A stretch of 64,000 bases of DNA from assembly GCA_009760855.2 (NCBI GenBank), contig WPIO01000049.1, forward strand, positions 2,196,001 through 2,260,000, written 5' to 3'. This stretch comes from Cristatella mucedo (lineage: Eukaryota > Bryozoa > Phylactolaemata > Cristatellidae). The notes beneath the pieces are model-generated. The model did not search any database and was not told the origin of the DNA. It worked only from the letters and a program-made list of their open reading frames with translations. Made by a program: the position numbers and the translations under genes. Shown here one piece after another: positions 1 through 11,095 of this stretch (its first letter is position 1; every line of letters begins with the position of its first letter).

Positions 1-185
1 TACAGATCTTGATGTCAACATTGGTTTCATGTTGAAATTTGAGATTGATTTGAGGACACTTGACCAGACCAAATTCTGGCGGCTTCTAGTGTTCAGATTT
101 TGATGGAGCACAGCTAGCTGTACGACGAAATATGTGACTGAAAAATGCTTCTTGCCACACGTCACGACTCAGCACTAAGAACACC

Positions 186-470
186 ACTGTAATTCATGTA
201 ATGCGTTTTCAGTTATGGAGAAAACGTGTTTCCTACTTTAAGAGTTGCCTCGCCATAGCTGTATCAGTTGCCAGTTGTGAACGCTCCTTTAGCAATCTGA
301 AGATAATCCTACGTTATCTGAGGGCATCAATGGTGAAAGATTGACTCTCCGATTTGCCCTTGTCAAGCATAGAGAAAGAAACACTGGAAAATATTGACTT
401 TGAAAATCTAATAGACCAGTTTTCCGCGTTCAAGGCCTCGAAAATTTACTTTAGAGAAATTTGCGATGGC
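186..470 (+). pseudogene. hAT transposase C-terminal dimerisation-domain relic
   Basis: Reading from about 255, the conceptual product contains the block VSVASCERSFSNLK, then YLRASM, and after an in-frame TGA (342-344) LSSIEKE and IDFENLIDQFSAFKASK. This is the C-terminal dimerisation region of hAT-superfamily transposases (ZMYM/FAM200-like branch). The preceding piece, VFPTLRVA, lies in another frame, so there is also a frameshift near 245-255. The TGA sits where relatives usually have Arg, consistent with decay of a CGA codon. No catalytic core, terminal inverted repeat or target-site duplication is visible, so this is a dead fragment cut by the window edge or by decay. Confidence 0.8.
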
Positions 471-1103
471 TACCTTGTACCTTTACTACACTTAATACAA
501 CTTTCTCGAATCAATACGCCTGCTACCACGTGTTTTTAGCATTCCTTCTGTACTGGAGCTATTTTGCACTTATTAAGCCATTTTTGACCCAACGAAGCCA
601 GATAAGGAGCAGCCGTCGCCGGGGGGGCGGGGTCGCAGTCGTTTACGCTTTTTACTAAGCACAATTCGTCGTTCGGCGTAAAAATGATCAGGTTTAAAGA
701 AGCTTAGTTCAGAATTTCCATTTAAGCCGAATCGATGCCTATTTAAAAAAGGTTTTTTCCACTACGTCCCTTTATCTTGGGGCTGTGAAGCCAAACTTCG
801 GCGCTGACTTTCAAGAAGTCGGCGCCGATTTTCAAGAAATCGGCGCTGCTCCTACTTTGCAAGCGTCCTGAGCAGCGCCAGCGAACCAATGAAAAGCCCG
901 GGGTGTACCGCCCGTGATCGAAACCGCGAAACGGCTGAGGTTCGCACGTTTGAGTTCGCCGGTGTGCACAGGGAAACGCCCTGTTTACGGATACTTTTGC
1001 GTTTTATAACGCGGCTTCACATTATGCTACCAAAACAAAATCGCAGCGCGTCTGGGTTAAGGAATGCACCCACACACCGTTAGCGGTACATACTACGTAA
1101 ACA
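471..1103. other. Intergenic DNA, no gene seen
   Basis: No coding signature is recognised. At 798-850 there are three imperfect copies of a unit of about 24 bp built around TCAAGAAGTCGGCGC. Otherwise the stretch looks unique. Confidence 0.5.
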
Positions 1104-1185
1104 CCACATACTTTGCAGAACGATGTGTTGTTCTGCAAAGTATGTGGAAACAAAGTATGTGGAAGCAAAGTATGTGGAAACAGAA
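1104..1185. repeat. Perfect 18-bp inverted repeat plus three 15-bp direct repeats
   Basis: The arm CCACATACTTTGCAGAAC (1104-1121) is followed after an 8-nt spacer by its exact reverse complement (1130-1147). The second arm's end then continues as three direct copies of AAAGTATGTGGAAAC (about 1138-1185). The block abuts a LINE-B fragment. Its function is unknown; it may be a small hairpin element or a replication-slippage product. Confidence 0.75.
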
Positions 1186-1450
1186 GAATTGTGGAAGCGA
1201 GTTCCACAGTCTAGGACCTGCAGAGCTAAAGCTTTCAATAAAGTCTAAAGTCTCCAATGGTCTTTCAGAGGAGGAATGGAACAGCTTATTTATTGTTCAC
1301 ACAGGACCTGGGGGCACGAGGAGGCTGAACCTGGTGCAGCAGTTCAGCTACGTTAGGAGGAGCCAAGCCATGGCTGGCCTTGTGGGTCAGCGTAAAAATT
1401 CTGCTCTGTATCCGTTGATCAACCGGCAGCCATCCTCGCTCGTTCTTTTA
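1185..1450 (-). mobile_element. LINE-B fragment (C-terminal part of a reverse-transcriptase ORF)
   Basis: On the minus strand the block FSSAGPRLWNSLPQF is readable near 1185-1230. This is the typical C-terminal motif of non-LTR retrotransposon ORF2. The nucleotide sequence matches three other places in the window (about 8120-8290, 17890-18310 and 62420-62580), which defines family LINE-B. The copy is truncated at both ends. Confidence 0.75.
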
Positions 1451-2743
1451 GCAAAAGAGGCAAGCCAATGCTTACCTGCCTCTTTTTTCCTTCGTCTATA
1501 TTCGCCTACAATACAGTGATGGCTGCGGCAGTGAACTCAATTGCAGCATTCGTTTTCGTGGCGGCCTCAATGGGTAGTCCACATTAAGGCAAGATTTGTA
1601 ATCGACTGTTCCATCAGCCTCTTTATATAGCGACAGAAGAGTCTTGGTGACTACCACCACACTTGGTCTATGTAGGCAATAATGTCTTCTGCAAGACTTG
1701 TACCTCAGACCTGCATATTGGAGAGCGAGCACCTCATCCGGGTGCTTAGACCCAGAGACGACGGTCTTATCCGGCTTCCAGCATCAGAGCATGTGGGTGT
1801 GAGTGGGACTCAAGTCGGCCGCTATCAATTAACCCAAGACCAGCAGCGTAAACGCTGTAACTAGTTGGAAAGTCGGCATCGGTAACTTGCACATTCGATA
1901 GAGTAAACTCTGCTAGGGGGGGGGGCAGAAATGCTAGCAGCCGAAATGTCAGCGACCGGAAGTCGCGTCACCTGAGGCTGATTTCGCCACCATGCGCAAG
2001 AGACGCACTAGCCGAGCAGGCATGCCGTTCAACCCTGTGTCGCGGTCCGACCGGCTCTTTCGTGGATGAGCTAAAAATTTGCGCCGTCTCTTGATTGGTT
2101 CCCGTGAGGACCCATCTCCATTAGCCCGCTGTTCACTGCCGACGGACGCAGCTAACCGATCCATGTATTTGAGGAGAACGTTTTGAGCTTCAAAACCTTC
2201 GAGCTAGATATGTGAAAAGCTCATAAAAGAGCTCAGTTTTTTTGCATCGCGAATCGTTAATATGCATCAACCCGCGAGCCACGCTTTGTCTTATCACCAC
2301 TTTGTGTCAGGATAGCTTTAAAGCCGTGCCACTTCACCAGGAGTTGTCTCCTCCATAGGCGGGTCTGTAAAATCTTGAAAGACTGAAGCTCGCCTAGTCA
2401 AGTTATATAGAATAGAATATACAATAGAAAAGAACTTAATTTTATTATTCAAAAAGAAAATTTAAATCGGTCATATCCGCTTGTGAAGCTTCGTTGGTAC
2501 TCTCCGACCGGATGTTTATGTTCGGCCGGTCTGCACTGCTCCTGCTGACCCTATTCCTTCTCAGTCGGTCGGCGCTCCTTGCGTGGGTAGACTGGTGGGA
2601 ATATGCTGAAGCGGCTGACGTGCTCGCTGCGCATTTATGGCATTTTACTTAGCCACGTGGTTCTAGTGGCGGCCTTGTCGAACCTTCGTTGCAGTTCGAG
2701 CAGTGAAACCTATCGCTCGGCAGGAGGTGAGGTCTGCGTTCAC
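1451..2743. other. Upstream region of pirin copy A
   Basis: No coding region is recognised. There is a short G-run near 1914-1925 and an AT-rich stretch at 2400-2470. No clear TATA box lies just upstream of the pirin A start at 2744, in contrast with copy B, so the copy A promoter cannot be placed. Confidence 0.4.
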
Positions 2744-2833
2744 ATGTCTCGCACCGTCGTAAAAACTGTGGAGAGCAAGGAGCAAAGCGAAGGCGATGGC
2801 GCGCGAGTCCGACGCAGCGTCGGAAGCCACGAG
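2744..2833 (+). CDS. PIR: Pirin A coding exon 1
   Basis: Codes for residues 1-30, with the SKEQSEG...ARVRRSVG block. It ends at GAG followed by donor GTTGGT, phase 0. Confidence 0.92.
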
Positions 2834-5800
2834 GTTGGTCAAGGCCATGCTTCGTTCTTCTTGTGATCTCGAGCTCGCATGAGTATTGCGCCGGCTGCCG
2901 TAAGGGTGCTGAGTCACCGAACTCTCACAGGCGCATTCCCCGTTCAGGACATTTCGGCTACGGTTAGCGGCGGCGACGCGATAGATTAACTTTTAATCCG
3001 AAGTGCGAGACTTTTGAGGTTGGATCTCTGTTGCAGTTGTTGCAGTAGTTTCCTAGCTTGTGCTTCTCAAGTGGCTGGCTTGTATCTGGGCGAACTTTTT
3101 GCAGGTTGCGCTCGGTCTGGATACATTTTTGAGTCATTGCACATGAAATGGGCACAATCGATGCTTAGTAAAACCAAATCAATGCTTTCCCCTATTCTTT
3201 TCCGAGAGGCATGGCGTGATGTGGAAAGCTCTCCTAGGTCAATAGCTGTCATGCATGGGGGGATTTTATGCATGCTTAGTGATTTTTACGGTAGTTTTTC
3301 GGCCTAAGGAGTAATTTCAACGTGAAAATGCTGTCCGGTTTGCGTACCCAGACTTTCTATGGTGTTGTTCGGATCGGAGCTTTCATCAACGGTTGCTGGA
3401 AGTCTTTGTAGCCGTCATATTCCCAGCACTTGCACTCACTAGTTATTTGGTCAGACAGGAATACTATTTGGAAGACGATCCCCATAGCCGCTGAGATGAG
3501 TTACTTGCAGAGTTGTGGTGCTCGACAGTGCAAACGGACTTAGAGAAGGATTGAGTGAGTTAGGACGGAAGGAACGAGACTGAGGGGACGATGCATTTAA
3601 GAGGACGAAGCTCGTGTAGCATATTTTTTATTTTCAGTTATTTGCCTGTTCTTTTCCTATCTCACAGCATGAAAGAGCCGTTGGAGAGCCTGTGTATTTC
3701 TTTATGTACTGTTCGAGTCCAGCTTAATGTGCAGACTCTGTGATGGACGCTTTTAAGCCTACCTCTTGAACTAAGCTAGCGAGTGCCGATACGAGCACGT
3801 TGGCAGTGGTTCATTGGTGATGTCGAGCTTGCTGCTGCATTTTGCATTAGCAGCATGGACTTTGTCAGGCATCATAAGTAAAGATGGTTTCTCGTTGGCT
3901 CTCTTTTAGCTGAGGAATCTCGATCCATTCCTGATGCTGGATGAATTTCGCGTTCAAGCACCCGCTGGCTTCCCAGATCATCCTCACAGGGGCTTTGAAA
4001 CGGCAAGTAGACCGCATGATGCACTTTCCTCCCGTGAGATGTGACCTGTTAATGTCTTTCAGCACGAATCTACAATGTTCTAAATAATGCAGCTCCTAGT
4101 CCGTCCGTCCATCCATCGTGTCTTTCATCACTAACTGTTGGCATGTGTATGCTAGAAGCTGAAGCTTTCAGGCTCGATGCAGGGAGCTGACAAATCTGAG
4201 AATAGATTCTCGCAGCCTGAGTTCGGCCTATATAACTAGTATAACCGTCTGAAAAGATTGCTGTTACTGTTTGCTAAGTAGCCTGTCAGGTCATTTCAGG
4301 CTGCCTCTTTTTGCCCATTTGAACGAGCAGAATTTCGACTCGGCCAGTGATAGCTCCTGCTACCTCGGGGCAAGTGGTTGCTCTACTGATTGATCTATTG
4401 AGATGCAAATGTAATTTTTATTCTTCACTGAACACAAGGTGCTAAGAACGTACCACCATGAAATTTCCAAAATTGCTTGAATCGAATCCCTCTGTACTGT
4501 GTGAGTGATCCTATGTAGATACCCTTATTATCAAGTTTATTATTATAATACGTGGCTAGATATAGGTTACTGCTATTCTGATGATGTCTCACAAGTGCAT
4601 AGACCGGAAGTATAAGAGAGTGAAGTATAAGAGTATTGGTTTTGCTATTATCTAACTTAGAAACGTCTTTTCTTGTTCTTGAACTCAGTCTGATTGTGAT
4701 GCACAATGCATCCCGGCTCATTAAATGCATTTTCAGCGATTCCGAATCGCATCGAAAGGTCGCACAGTCATGCTGTTTACAAAAATGGGCTATAATTACC
4801 TTGCTCACACTTACATCTTGTTTTTTGCTGACACAGTGGCTGTCGTACCATCTGCGTAGGTCTTTTTATTAATTAAATTCGCTAATGCAAACTCCAGCAT
4901 TATGTAAATATACCATTTTCTAATAGCATTTTGAAGTTTATCAAAAAGCTTGTTTCCATGACTTAGCACCACTTGTCTATTTAGCTACTGCGATTCGACC
5001 ACTTGGTGTGCCTTTCGGTGCTTGAGCCCCCATCTTGTACTGCTTGACATTGCTTACTGCAACAAGATCGTGCCTGCCACCGAAAAGTCGTCCCATTCTT
5101 TTGTGAAATTGTGCCTTCCACTGCCCGATTTTGCATCCGACCATGAGATCCTGTTGGATAGTCAGGTCAATCATAGAGGCAGGGCTGCAATACTGCTTGA
5201 AGAGCAGGTGGCAGGTTTCTGCTAAACGCAGGCAGCAGCTTGCTAATCCTCTCTATCTGGCAGTGTCGGAAGCACACATTCGACTTTATCTTCACATGCT
5301 ACGTCTGGGCTTCCAAACTTGATGGATCACATTACGTTGCCGCACTGAGATTCATGGCAGCGATTGCTTGGTGTTCTTCTCGAACGACGATTGACTGACC
5401 AGTCGTTCACCGCACGCACTGTAGCTGAGCAGTGAAGCTTGATTGCAGGTGACATACGTGCTCCAAGGAGCCTGCCAGCACGAGGACTTCAGTGGCAGCA
5501 AGGGCACCATCGGTCCTGGCGACTTGCAGTGGATGACAGCCGGCCGTGGCATCGTTCATGCCGAGATGCCTTTTGGCTCGGAGGCGATGTACGGTCTGCA
5601 GCTCTGGGTCAACCTCAGCAAGGCCAACAAGATGGTGGCACCGGCATATCAGGAGCTGAAAGACAAGGATATCCCTCGGGGACAGAAGGATGGAGTGCAG
5701 GTCAAGGTCATTGCCGGTGAATCGATGGGAATAAAGGTGAGCGTTCCCCTTTGTCCTTCTGGCCACTTTGTCCGTCTTTGCCCCGTGCTGATGTGTAGCG

Positions 5801-7538
5801 TTCGGGTTTGGCCTGGGATGCTCCGACCAGCTGCCTCCTTTTCTGATTCGGATTTCTGCAGTCGCCTGTCTACACACGCACACCAACCATGTATTTGGAC
5901 TTCACCTTGGAGCCTCAGGCAAAACACCGCCAGGCGATTCCAGCTGGCTGGACAGCGTTTGCTTATGTTCTCGAGGGCACGGTCGCTTTCGGTGAGTGCC
6001 TCGATGGACAGAACATAACGTTTACCAGCAAAGTAGAGGGTGCCTCCTTTCATCTCTGCTGCCACTTGTGCTGTGCTCTTCCAAACACCAGCCACGCATT
6101 TCCTGTATGGTCTAAGCACAGCAGGCACACGTGCAAACAATATTTGGACTTTAAAGGGGGACTGCCGGGCATGACAGCGTGACACCTCCATGTCTGGCTC
6201 TTGCCCAACTGCTGCACGCGCAGTGAGCACTCACTATGGAGGGCAGCTGGTGTAGTAAGTGGCACCAGAGCCGCCAGCCACAGGGGGTGGCTGGCAGGAA
6301 GCATCAGAAGCAGAAGAACAGGAAGCCTCGTTGTGCATTATTTCGAAAAGTATGTTCGAAGTATGCGTCAATTTGTTACTAGCCAGGCGTATTCGAACAA
6401 AAGAAGTTGTCATATTCGCTGGTGAACAAACGCGGCAGCTCTCGGTGGATGTGTGGCAAAAGTTAAGTATCAAAATGCTGCCAATGGACCTGTTGTTGCT
6501 TAAAAAATTCGCTGCAGACATATTTCGGCTGTTCATGTTTTGCTATAGTTGTGTTTAGCTGGACTAGCTAGCTAAATGTGGACTCACTGCAATCCTATCG
6601 TCTATTTGATCCCGTTTAATGGAAAGTGATCTCGTTAAGCTTCGGCCATCACTCTGCTGAGTCGTGATGAGAGGTATCACCAAGTAGCACAGCACCTCAC
6701 TTGTTGTAAGGTAGTAAGGTGTAGGCGATTGCACAGGTGACAGCGCTTAGCATTCTCGTCGTTCATGCTTGGTGCAGCTTAGCCTTGTTTGGTTTTAAAA
6801 CTAGCTCACTTTAAAACAATTTTGTACAGGTCCGTCAGGGAGTCAGACACAAGGTCTGGCACACTACACTATTGTGTTCAGTGATGGTGACACCCTTGAC
6901 ATAGAAAACAAGGTAACGAGCTTTCCACTTTTTAGCCTTACTTGCATCGCCAAATATCTCATCATCACTCTCTCACAACTCTCTTCCTCTATCTCTTATT
7001 CTTGTGATTTGGCGAGCACTCGAAGATTTCCTAGGCATTTCTCTCTCCATCTCTCCCCACTGTTCCACTATGTGTGTGCGCTCGAGCATGTGCGCGCAGT
7101 CATTTATTGCTTGCGTCTGTTTGCCTGCCCCTGTGCATGCGTGGTTGTGCCACAGCTTGAGCACACACCGTGAATGTGCACGTTTGCTGAACAGGATGGT
7201 CAGCAGGATGTTCCTAGTGCATTTATTTGCACGTGACCCCGTGTCGAATCTTAGCAGCTGTAGCTTTACATGCAGCCGTGCAATTTGCCATTCCGTCTGC
7301 TGGGCGTGTCGCCTGCGTGCGCTGTCTGCTAGTTTCTGTTGGCCTCCGTTGCAGGGCTCTATCAAGTGCCGAATCGCTCTGGTCGCCGGGCAGCCACTGA
7401 ACGAGCCCATCGTCCAGCACGGTGCGAGGCCGCACGCTAGCAGCAGCATGCAGCATCGTCTCTCATCACCACCTGATCGTGGCGCGAGCAGCTGTGATGC
7501 TCCCCGCTCCGCCCCCACAGGGGGGGTAGGGGTAGGGC

Positions 7539-7599
<61 letters not shown>

Positions 7600-7764
7600 C
7601 CACAGCATTGAGTACAGAGAATATTGTTTTAGCGTTTGCTGCCTGTCATATCTGTTGGCAACGGTTCCCAGGGCATGAGCACAGAGCGCATTCTTCAAGT
7701 GCAAGTGAAAGTGTATCCGGCGTATCTTGCCTCTCATGCCCCTCCCCTCCCTCTCCCCTATGTG

Positions 7765-7796
<32 letters not shown>

Positions 7797-10198
7797 TGTA
7801 TGTATGTATGTATGTATGTATGTATGTATGTATGTATGTATGTATGTATGTATGTATGTATCTCCGTCTGTAATTCCACAAAACCATGCAGACTATGTGG
7901 GTGCTACACAGGAGAGTTTTGTATAGCGCACTCACAGCCTAAGCAGCTTTCGGGGAGCATTCAGTAGCCAACAGACTTTGTTTCACGCAACGAATAGAAA
8001 GTGGGAAGCATAGCAGAGTCAGGAAAGCAGTTGAGATAGTGAGTAGCATGGCAGTAGCAGCCCAGGACCGCTGAAAAGGATGAGCCATAGTCGGCTGCAG
8101 GAGAGTTGTTGTCGTTGCGTAAGAATTGTGGAAACGAGTTCCACAGTCTAGGACCTGCAGAGCTAAAGCTTCTGTTGCCAACGACATTTAAGTGGAGGAA
8201 TGGAACAGCTCATTTATTGTCCACACTGGACGTGAGGAGGCTGAAACTGGTGCAGCAGTTCAGCTAGGTACGTCGCCATTGAGAGGCGTATCTGACCAGT
8301 TCTTTTTGTGACAGTGCTCCTGAGTTTACCAAGGGCAGAGAACATAGGAAAGCTTTGTTAGACCGTCTTTGAGGCTCATCAGGAATGAGACCAAAATGAA
8401 GTTTCGAATGACCTTGCAGCTATAGTCGGCATGCACAGATTGAGAGCCATGGGAAAAGATAGATGTGTTATTAGTAGACGCTATTCACTCGGGTCTCAGG
8501 TGATTAGTCGATCGCCCCGAGTTGATCGGCCACGTTGTTCCAAAAGGACAGCCCATCGTGCAGACTGAAGAAGTTGAAAGAAGTCGGTGATGCTTCGTCT
8601 GATCTGGTATATTTACACACTTTTACCTAATAGGCTCTACTCGTTGAGCCTGTGTACCAGAAGTTCAGCATTAGGATTGGTAAGACCAGGGCATTTGAGC
8701 AGGTCGTTGAGGCCTTTCTACTTAGGGAAGTATGGCTTCCCTCGTCTGTAACATTGCGGTCTGTATCTACGACATCTTTCTCTTTGTGACTTGCTCTTGC
8801 TCTCCGAAAGACGACTGATCTTTCTGCTCAAGTATATCGATCGATGGGAGCTCTGGACAGTGTGCCACTGAGGCAGTAAATTCAGGAAAATGTGGATACA
8901 TGATATGGCATGTGGTCTTGCCATGTCGACGTTTGGAGGGATCCACCATATGTAGAAGCAGCAGTGCTTTAGTGTTCAGCCGGTTGCTGCCAGATTCTCG
9001 TAGGAGTTAATAGGTCACCAAGTCGTGCAGCAGTCATGACTGTTGAACGTGAGCCGGCTATTACTGTACTTTTTACGGTCATCCACCTCAATACCATGAG
9101 AGATATGTTCTTTGCCCATCGAGCGTCTGAACTCTGGTGGTCGTTGCTGGAGCAGATTCTGCCGTCTAGGTTATTGTAAAGCCTGCAGACATGGCAGAGC
9201 ACCGCAGCACTGTATTCAGATCTAGGATTTGAATATGGTCTGCATGTCTGGCTGTAAGGAGGCCCTCAAAGCAAGATCGACTAGGATTCGAGAAGCAAAA
9301 CCAAAATTACAGAACACAAATTTGAAAGAAGTCTATACACGAGAGATAAACGTTGGCTGTGTGGGCAGAGGCCAGAGACTAGGCCGTTTGTACATAGCAA
9401 GCTATAGCTATAGCAGTAGCTTTTGTCCTTGCTTCAGCACGTGTGCAATTGATCCACCTCTTGTCGCAGTGCAGCGCTTTGTAAAAACCATTGCTCACTG
9501 TTCGATTCTCGCTTTTTGTTGTTTCTTTGTGGAACTATGCTAGACGACATCAGCTGAACCTTTTGGACGGTGACAGTGCTTAAGTTGCTGCTTCGGTACT
9601 GCCTTTTGTATTTGTGCATCGCTTTTTTTCTTGCACATCAATTCGTCTTGCTGAGGTGGTAAACTAATGCTGCTGTCGCTGCTCGTGGGAGCTGTGAGGC
9701 TTGCTTTTAACGAGATGGTGACTCAGGCGCTGCCACACATGCTGCCTGGCCTAGATGCGACCGGCTGTGGCTCTTAATTATTGTCGTCCACTGCCTGGCA
9801 TGCTCGCCATGCGCATCCTTTCTCGTCAGCGATCTTTCAGTTATGCTGTTTTGCAAAACAGCTTGTGTGTACCGTACCCATCGCACGTCTTTTGCATATG
9901 CTTGTCCACTTTACTCGTTGTTAGTGAGATATTTGTTCTCGATCTGTTGACGTGGCTCGCCACTTTACTCGGGGTTAGTGAGATATTTGTTCTCGATCTG
10001 TTGGCTTGGCTCGGCTGGTAAGCTATTGAAAGTGGGTCGTCGAGACAGACCTAAATGTAATTTTGATACCTTGCAGGACCTTTCGTGATGAACTCGGAAG
10101 AAGAGATTCGACAGGCCATTTCCGATTACAGCAATGGCAGGAATGGTTTTGAGAAAGCGATCGAGTGGCAGTCAGCCATCGCTGCTGGCAGGGATTAG
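2744..10198 (+). CDS. PIR: Pirin copy A, seven coding exons, 290 aa
   Basis: Pirin is a nuclear, non-haem-iron bicupin; family members act as transcriptional cofactors and some have quercetin dioxygenase activity. The joined exons 2744-2833, 3910-4002, 5449-5736, 5862-5991, 6830-6912, 7355-7421 and 10077-10198 give 873 nt, hence 290 residues, the length of human pirin. Family blocks seen are SKEQSEGDGARVRRS, DPFLMLDEF, GFPDHPHRGFET, GDLQWMTAGRGIVHAEMP, LQLWVNL, YTRTPTMYLDF, IVQHGPFVMN and NGFEKA. Expected metal ligands His54, His56, His98 and Glu100 are all present. Introns are 1076, 1446, 125, 838, 442 and 2655 bp. Intron 2 has a GC donor (GCAAGT); the others begin with GT. The poly(A) signal is at 10326. 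The start is the first ATG giving the family N-terminus. No frame breaks are seen, so the gene is probably functional. Confidence 0.93.
3910..4002 (+). CDS. PIR: Pirin A coding exon 2 with GC splice donor
   Basis: Acceptor CTCTCTTTTAG, then residues 31-61 including the HPH metal-binding pair (His54, His56). It ends in ACG followed by GCAAGT, a GC-AG intron donor that otherwise matches the donor consensus. Copy B has GT at this junction. Confidence 0.92.
5449..5736 (+). CDS. PIR: Pirin A coding exon 3
   Basis: Largest exon, residues 62-157, with the strongly conserved GDLQWMTAGRGIVHAEMP core carrying ligands His98 and Glu100. Acceptor GATTGCAG, donor GTGAGC, phase 0 at both ends. Confidence 0.95.
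5862..5991 (+). CDS. PIR: Pirin A coding exon 4
   Basis: Begins SPVYTRTPTMYLDF after acceptor TTTCTGCAG and ends inside a Gly codon (phase 1) at donor GTGAGT. It includes [14 protein letters not shown] of the second cupin barrel. The preceding intron is only 125 bp. Confidence 0.94.
6830..6912 (+). CDS. PIR: Pirin A coding exon 5
   Basis: Acceptor TTTTGTACAG. Codes GLAHYTIVFSDGD...DIENK and ends in AAG before GTAACG. Its length (83 nt) and phases match copy B exactly. Confidence 0.88.
7355..7421 (+). CDS. PIR: Pirin A coding exon 6
   Basis: Acceptor CCGTTGCAG. Codes CRIALVAGQPLNEPIVQH plus the first base of a Gly codon, with donor GTGCGA. It is 67 nt, as in copy B. Confidence 0.93.
7541..7595 (+). 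repeat. (GA)n microsatellite in pirin A intron 6
   Basis: About 55 bp of uninterrupted GA dinucleotides, preceded by a G-rich stretch. Confidence 0.97.
7767..7860 (-). repeat. (ACAT)n tail of a LINE-B copy, expanded to a microsatellite
   Basis: Ninety-four bp of pure tetranucleotide (TATG on the + strand). It directly abuts the 3' end of the adjacent minus-strand LINE-B copy, which begins at TCTCCGTCTG. In other LINE-B copies the same boundary carries only one or two ACAT-like units, so this is best read as an expanded retrotransposon tail. Confidence 0.9.
7861..8440 (-). mobile_element. LINE-B 3' end inside pirin A intron 6
   Basis: Matches the copies at 62155-62580 and 17885-18310 over several hundred bases, including the CACAAAACCATGCAGAC region, the CTTTCGG block and the GTTCCACAGTCTAGGACC block. 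In minus orientation it gives the degenerate end of a non-LTR ORF2 followed by a 3' UTR and the ACAT tail. The 5' boundary (near 8300-8440) is uncertain. Confidence 0.7.
9906..10013 (+). repeat. 54-bp tandem duplication in pirin A intron 6
   Basis: Two head-to-tail 54-bp units beginning CCACTTTACTCG, with few differences, lie 63 bp upstream of the exon 7 acceptor. The duplication is recent. Confidence 0.9.
10077..10198 (+). CDS. PIR: Pirin A coding exon 7 and stop
   Basis: Acceptor TACCTTGCAG. Codes GPFVMNSEEEIRQAISDY...NGFEKAIEW and ends at TAG (10196-10198). The C-terminal tail is the most diverged part relative to copy B. Confidence 0.94.
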
Positions 10199-10325
10199 CT
10201 TCTGCTGAGCTTGCAACTTCGGTTTATCAACAGGTGTTCATTCCAGAGTGTCAAGCTTTAAACTAACCGCCTGCATGCGACCAAAGCTTAATTCCCCCTG
10301 TGTCAACATTGGTAGTGTACTGCTC

Positions 10326-10331
10326 AATAAA
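10326..10331 (+). terminator. Poly(A) signal of pirin A
   Basis: AATAAA lies 127 bp after the pirin A stop codon, in a plausible 3' UTR; a TTGCTGATTTGC stretch follows downstream. It is the first canonical hexamer after the stop. Confidence 0.75.
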
Positions 10332-10652
10332 ATACTGCACTTGCCTTAGTCGATCGCCACTGATCAGACATCTCATGTAACTTGTGCAAGCACTGCGTTT
10401 TTGCTGATTTGCTCTTCGTTTGACTGGGTTAACTTGCATCTGCCTTAAAGTGATGGATTTGTGAGTCTGTTACGTGCAGTAACCCTTGCAGGGTGCAATA
10501 AGCTCGAGTATTTGCCATAGTGGGTTTTCGCAGACCTTTCCAACGAGCCATCATCGGTCGCTGAAGATGAAAGGGAAATTTAAAAGGATTTACTGTAGTC
10601 TTTTCCCTAGCTTTTCACAATAAGTGTGGCTGTTCAGGTGCTTTTATTGCTG

Positions 10653-11085
10653 CTCTTTGGTGCCTATACTTGTGTTGTTTTTTAATGCTGTCGCATGTCT
10701 GACTTTTCCAGTCGATGAGGTCGGAAAGGATGCGTGATGGGGCTGCTGCTGTTTATTTCTCTTTGGTGCCTATACTTGTGTTGTTTTTTAATGCTGTCGC
10801 ATTTAATCTGACTTTTCCAGTCGATGAGGTCGGAAAGGATGCGTGATGGGGCTGCTGCTGTTTATTTCTCTTTGGTGCCTATACTTGTGTTGTTTTTTAA
10901 TGCTGTCGCATTTAATCTGACTTTTCCAGTCGATGAGGTCGGAAAGGATGCGTGATGGGGCTGCTGCTGTTTATTTCTCTTTGGTGCCTATACTTGTGTT
11001 GTTTTTTAATGCTGTCGCATTTAATCTGACTTTTCCAGTCGATGAGGTCGGAAAGGATGCGTGATGGGGCTGCTGCTGTTTATTG
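10653..11085 (+). repeat. 109-bp minisatellite, four tandem units
   Basis: Units start with CTCTTTGGTGCC at 10653, 10759, 10868 and 10977. The first is 106 bp (3 bp shorter at the GCATTTAATCTGAC segment); the other three are 109 bp and look identical to one another. The array starts about 320 bp beyond the pirin A poly(A) signal and stops where a LINE-A fragment begins. Confidence 0.95.
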
Positions 11086-11095
11086 AGAATAGCTT

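Noticed and set aside
1064..1519. 151-codon + strand frame containing MWKQ repeats
   Set aside because: It is the antisense of a LINE-B fragment plus three 15-bp direct repeats.
7767..7860. CRISPR-like regular repeat
   Set aside because: It is a simple tetranucleotide microsatellite with no spacers, in an animal genome.
6973..7935. 320-codon minus-strand frame overlapping pirin A exon 6
   Set aside because: It crosses the (TATG)n and (GA)n microsatellites and is antisense to a real exon; the product is repeat translation.
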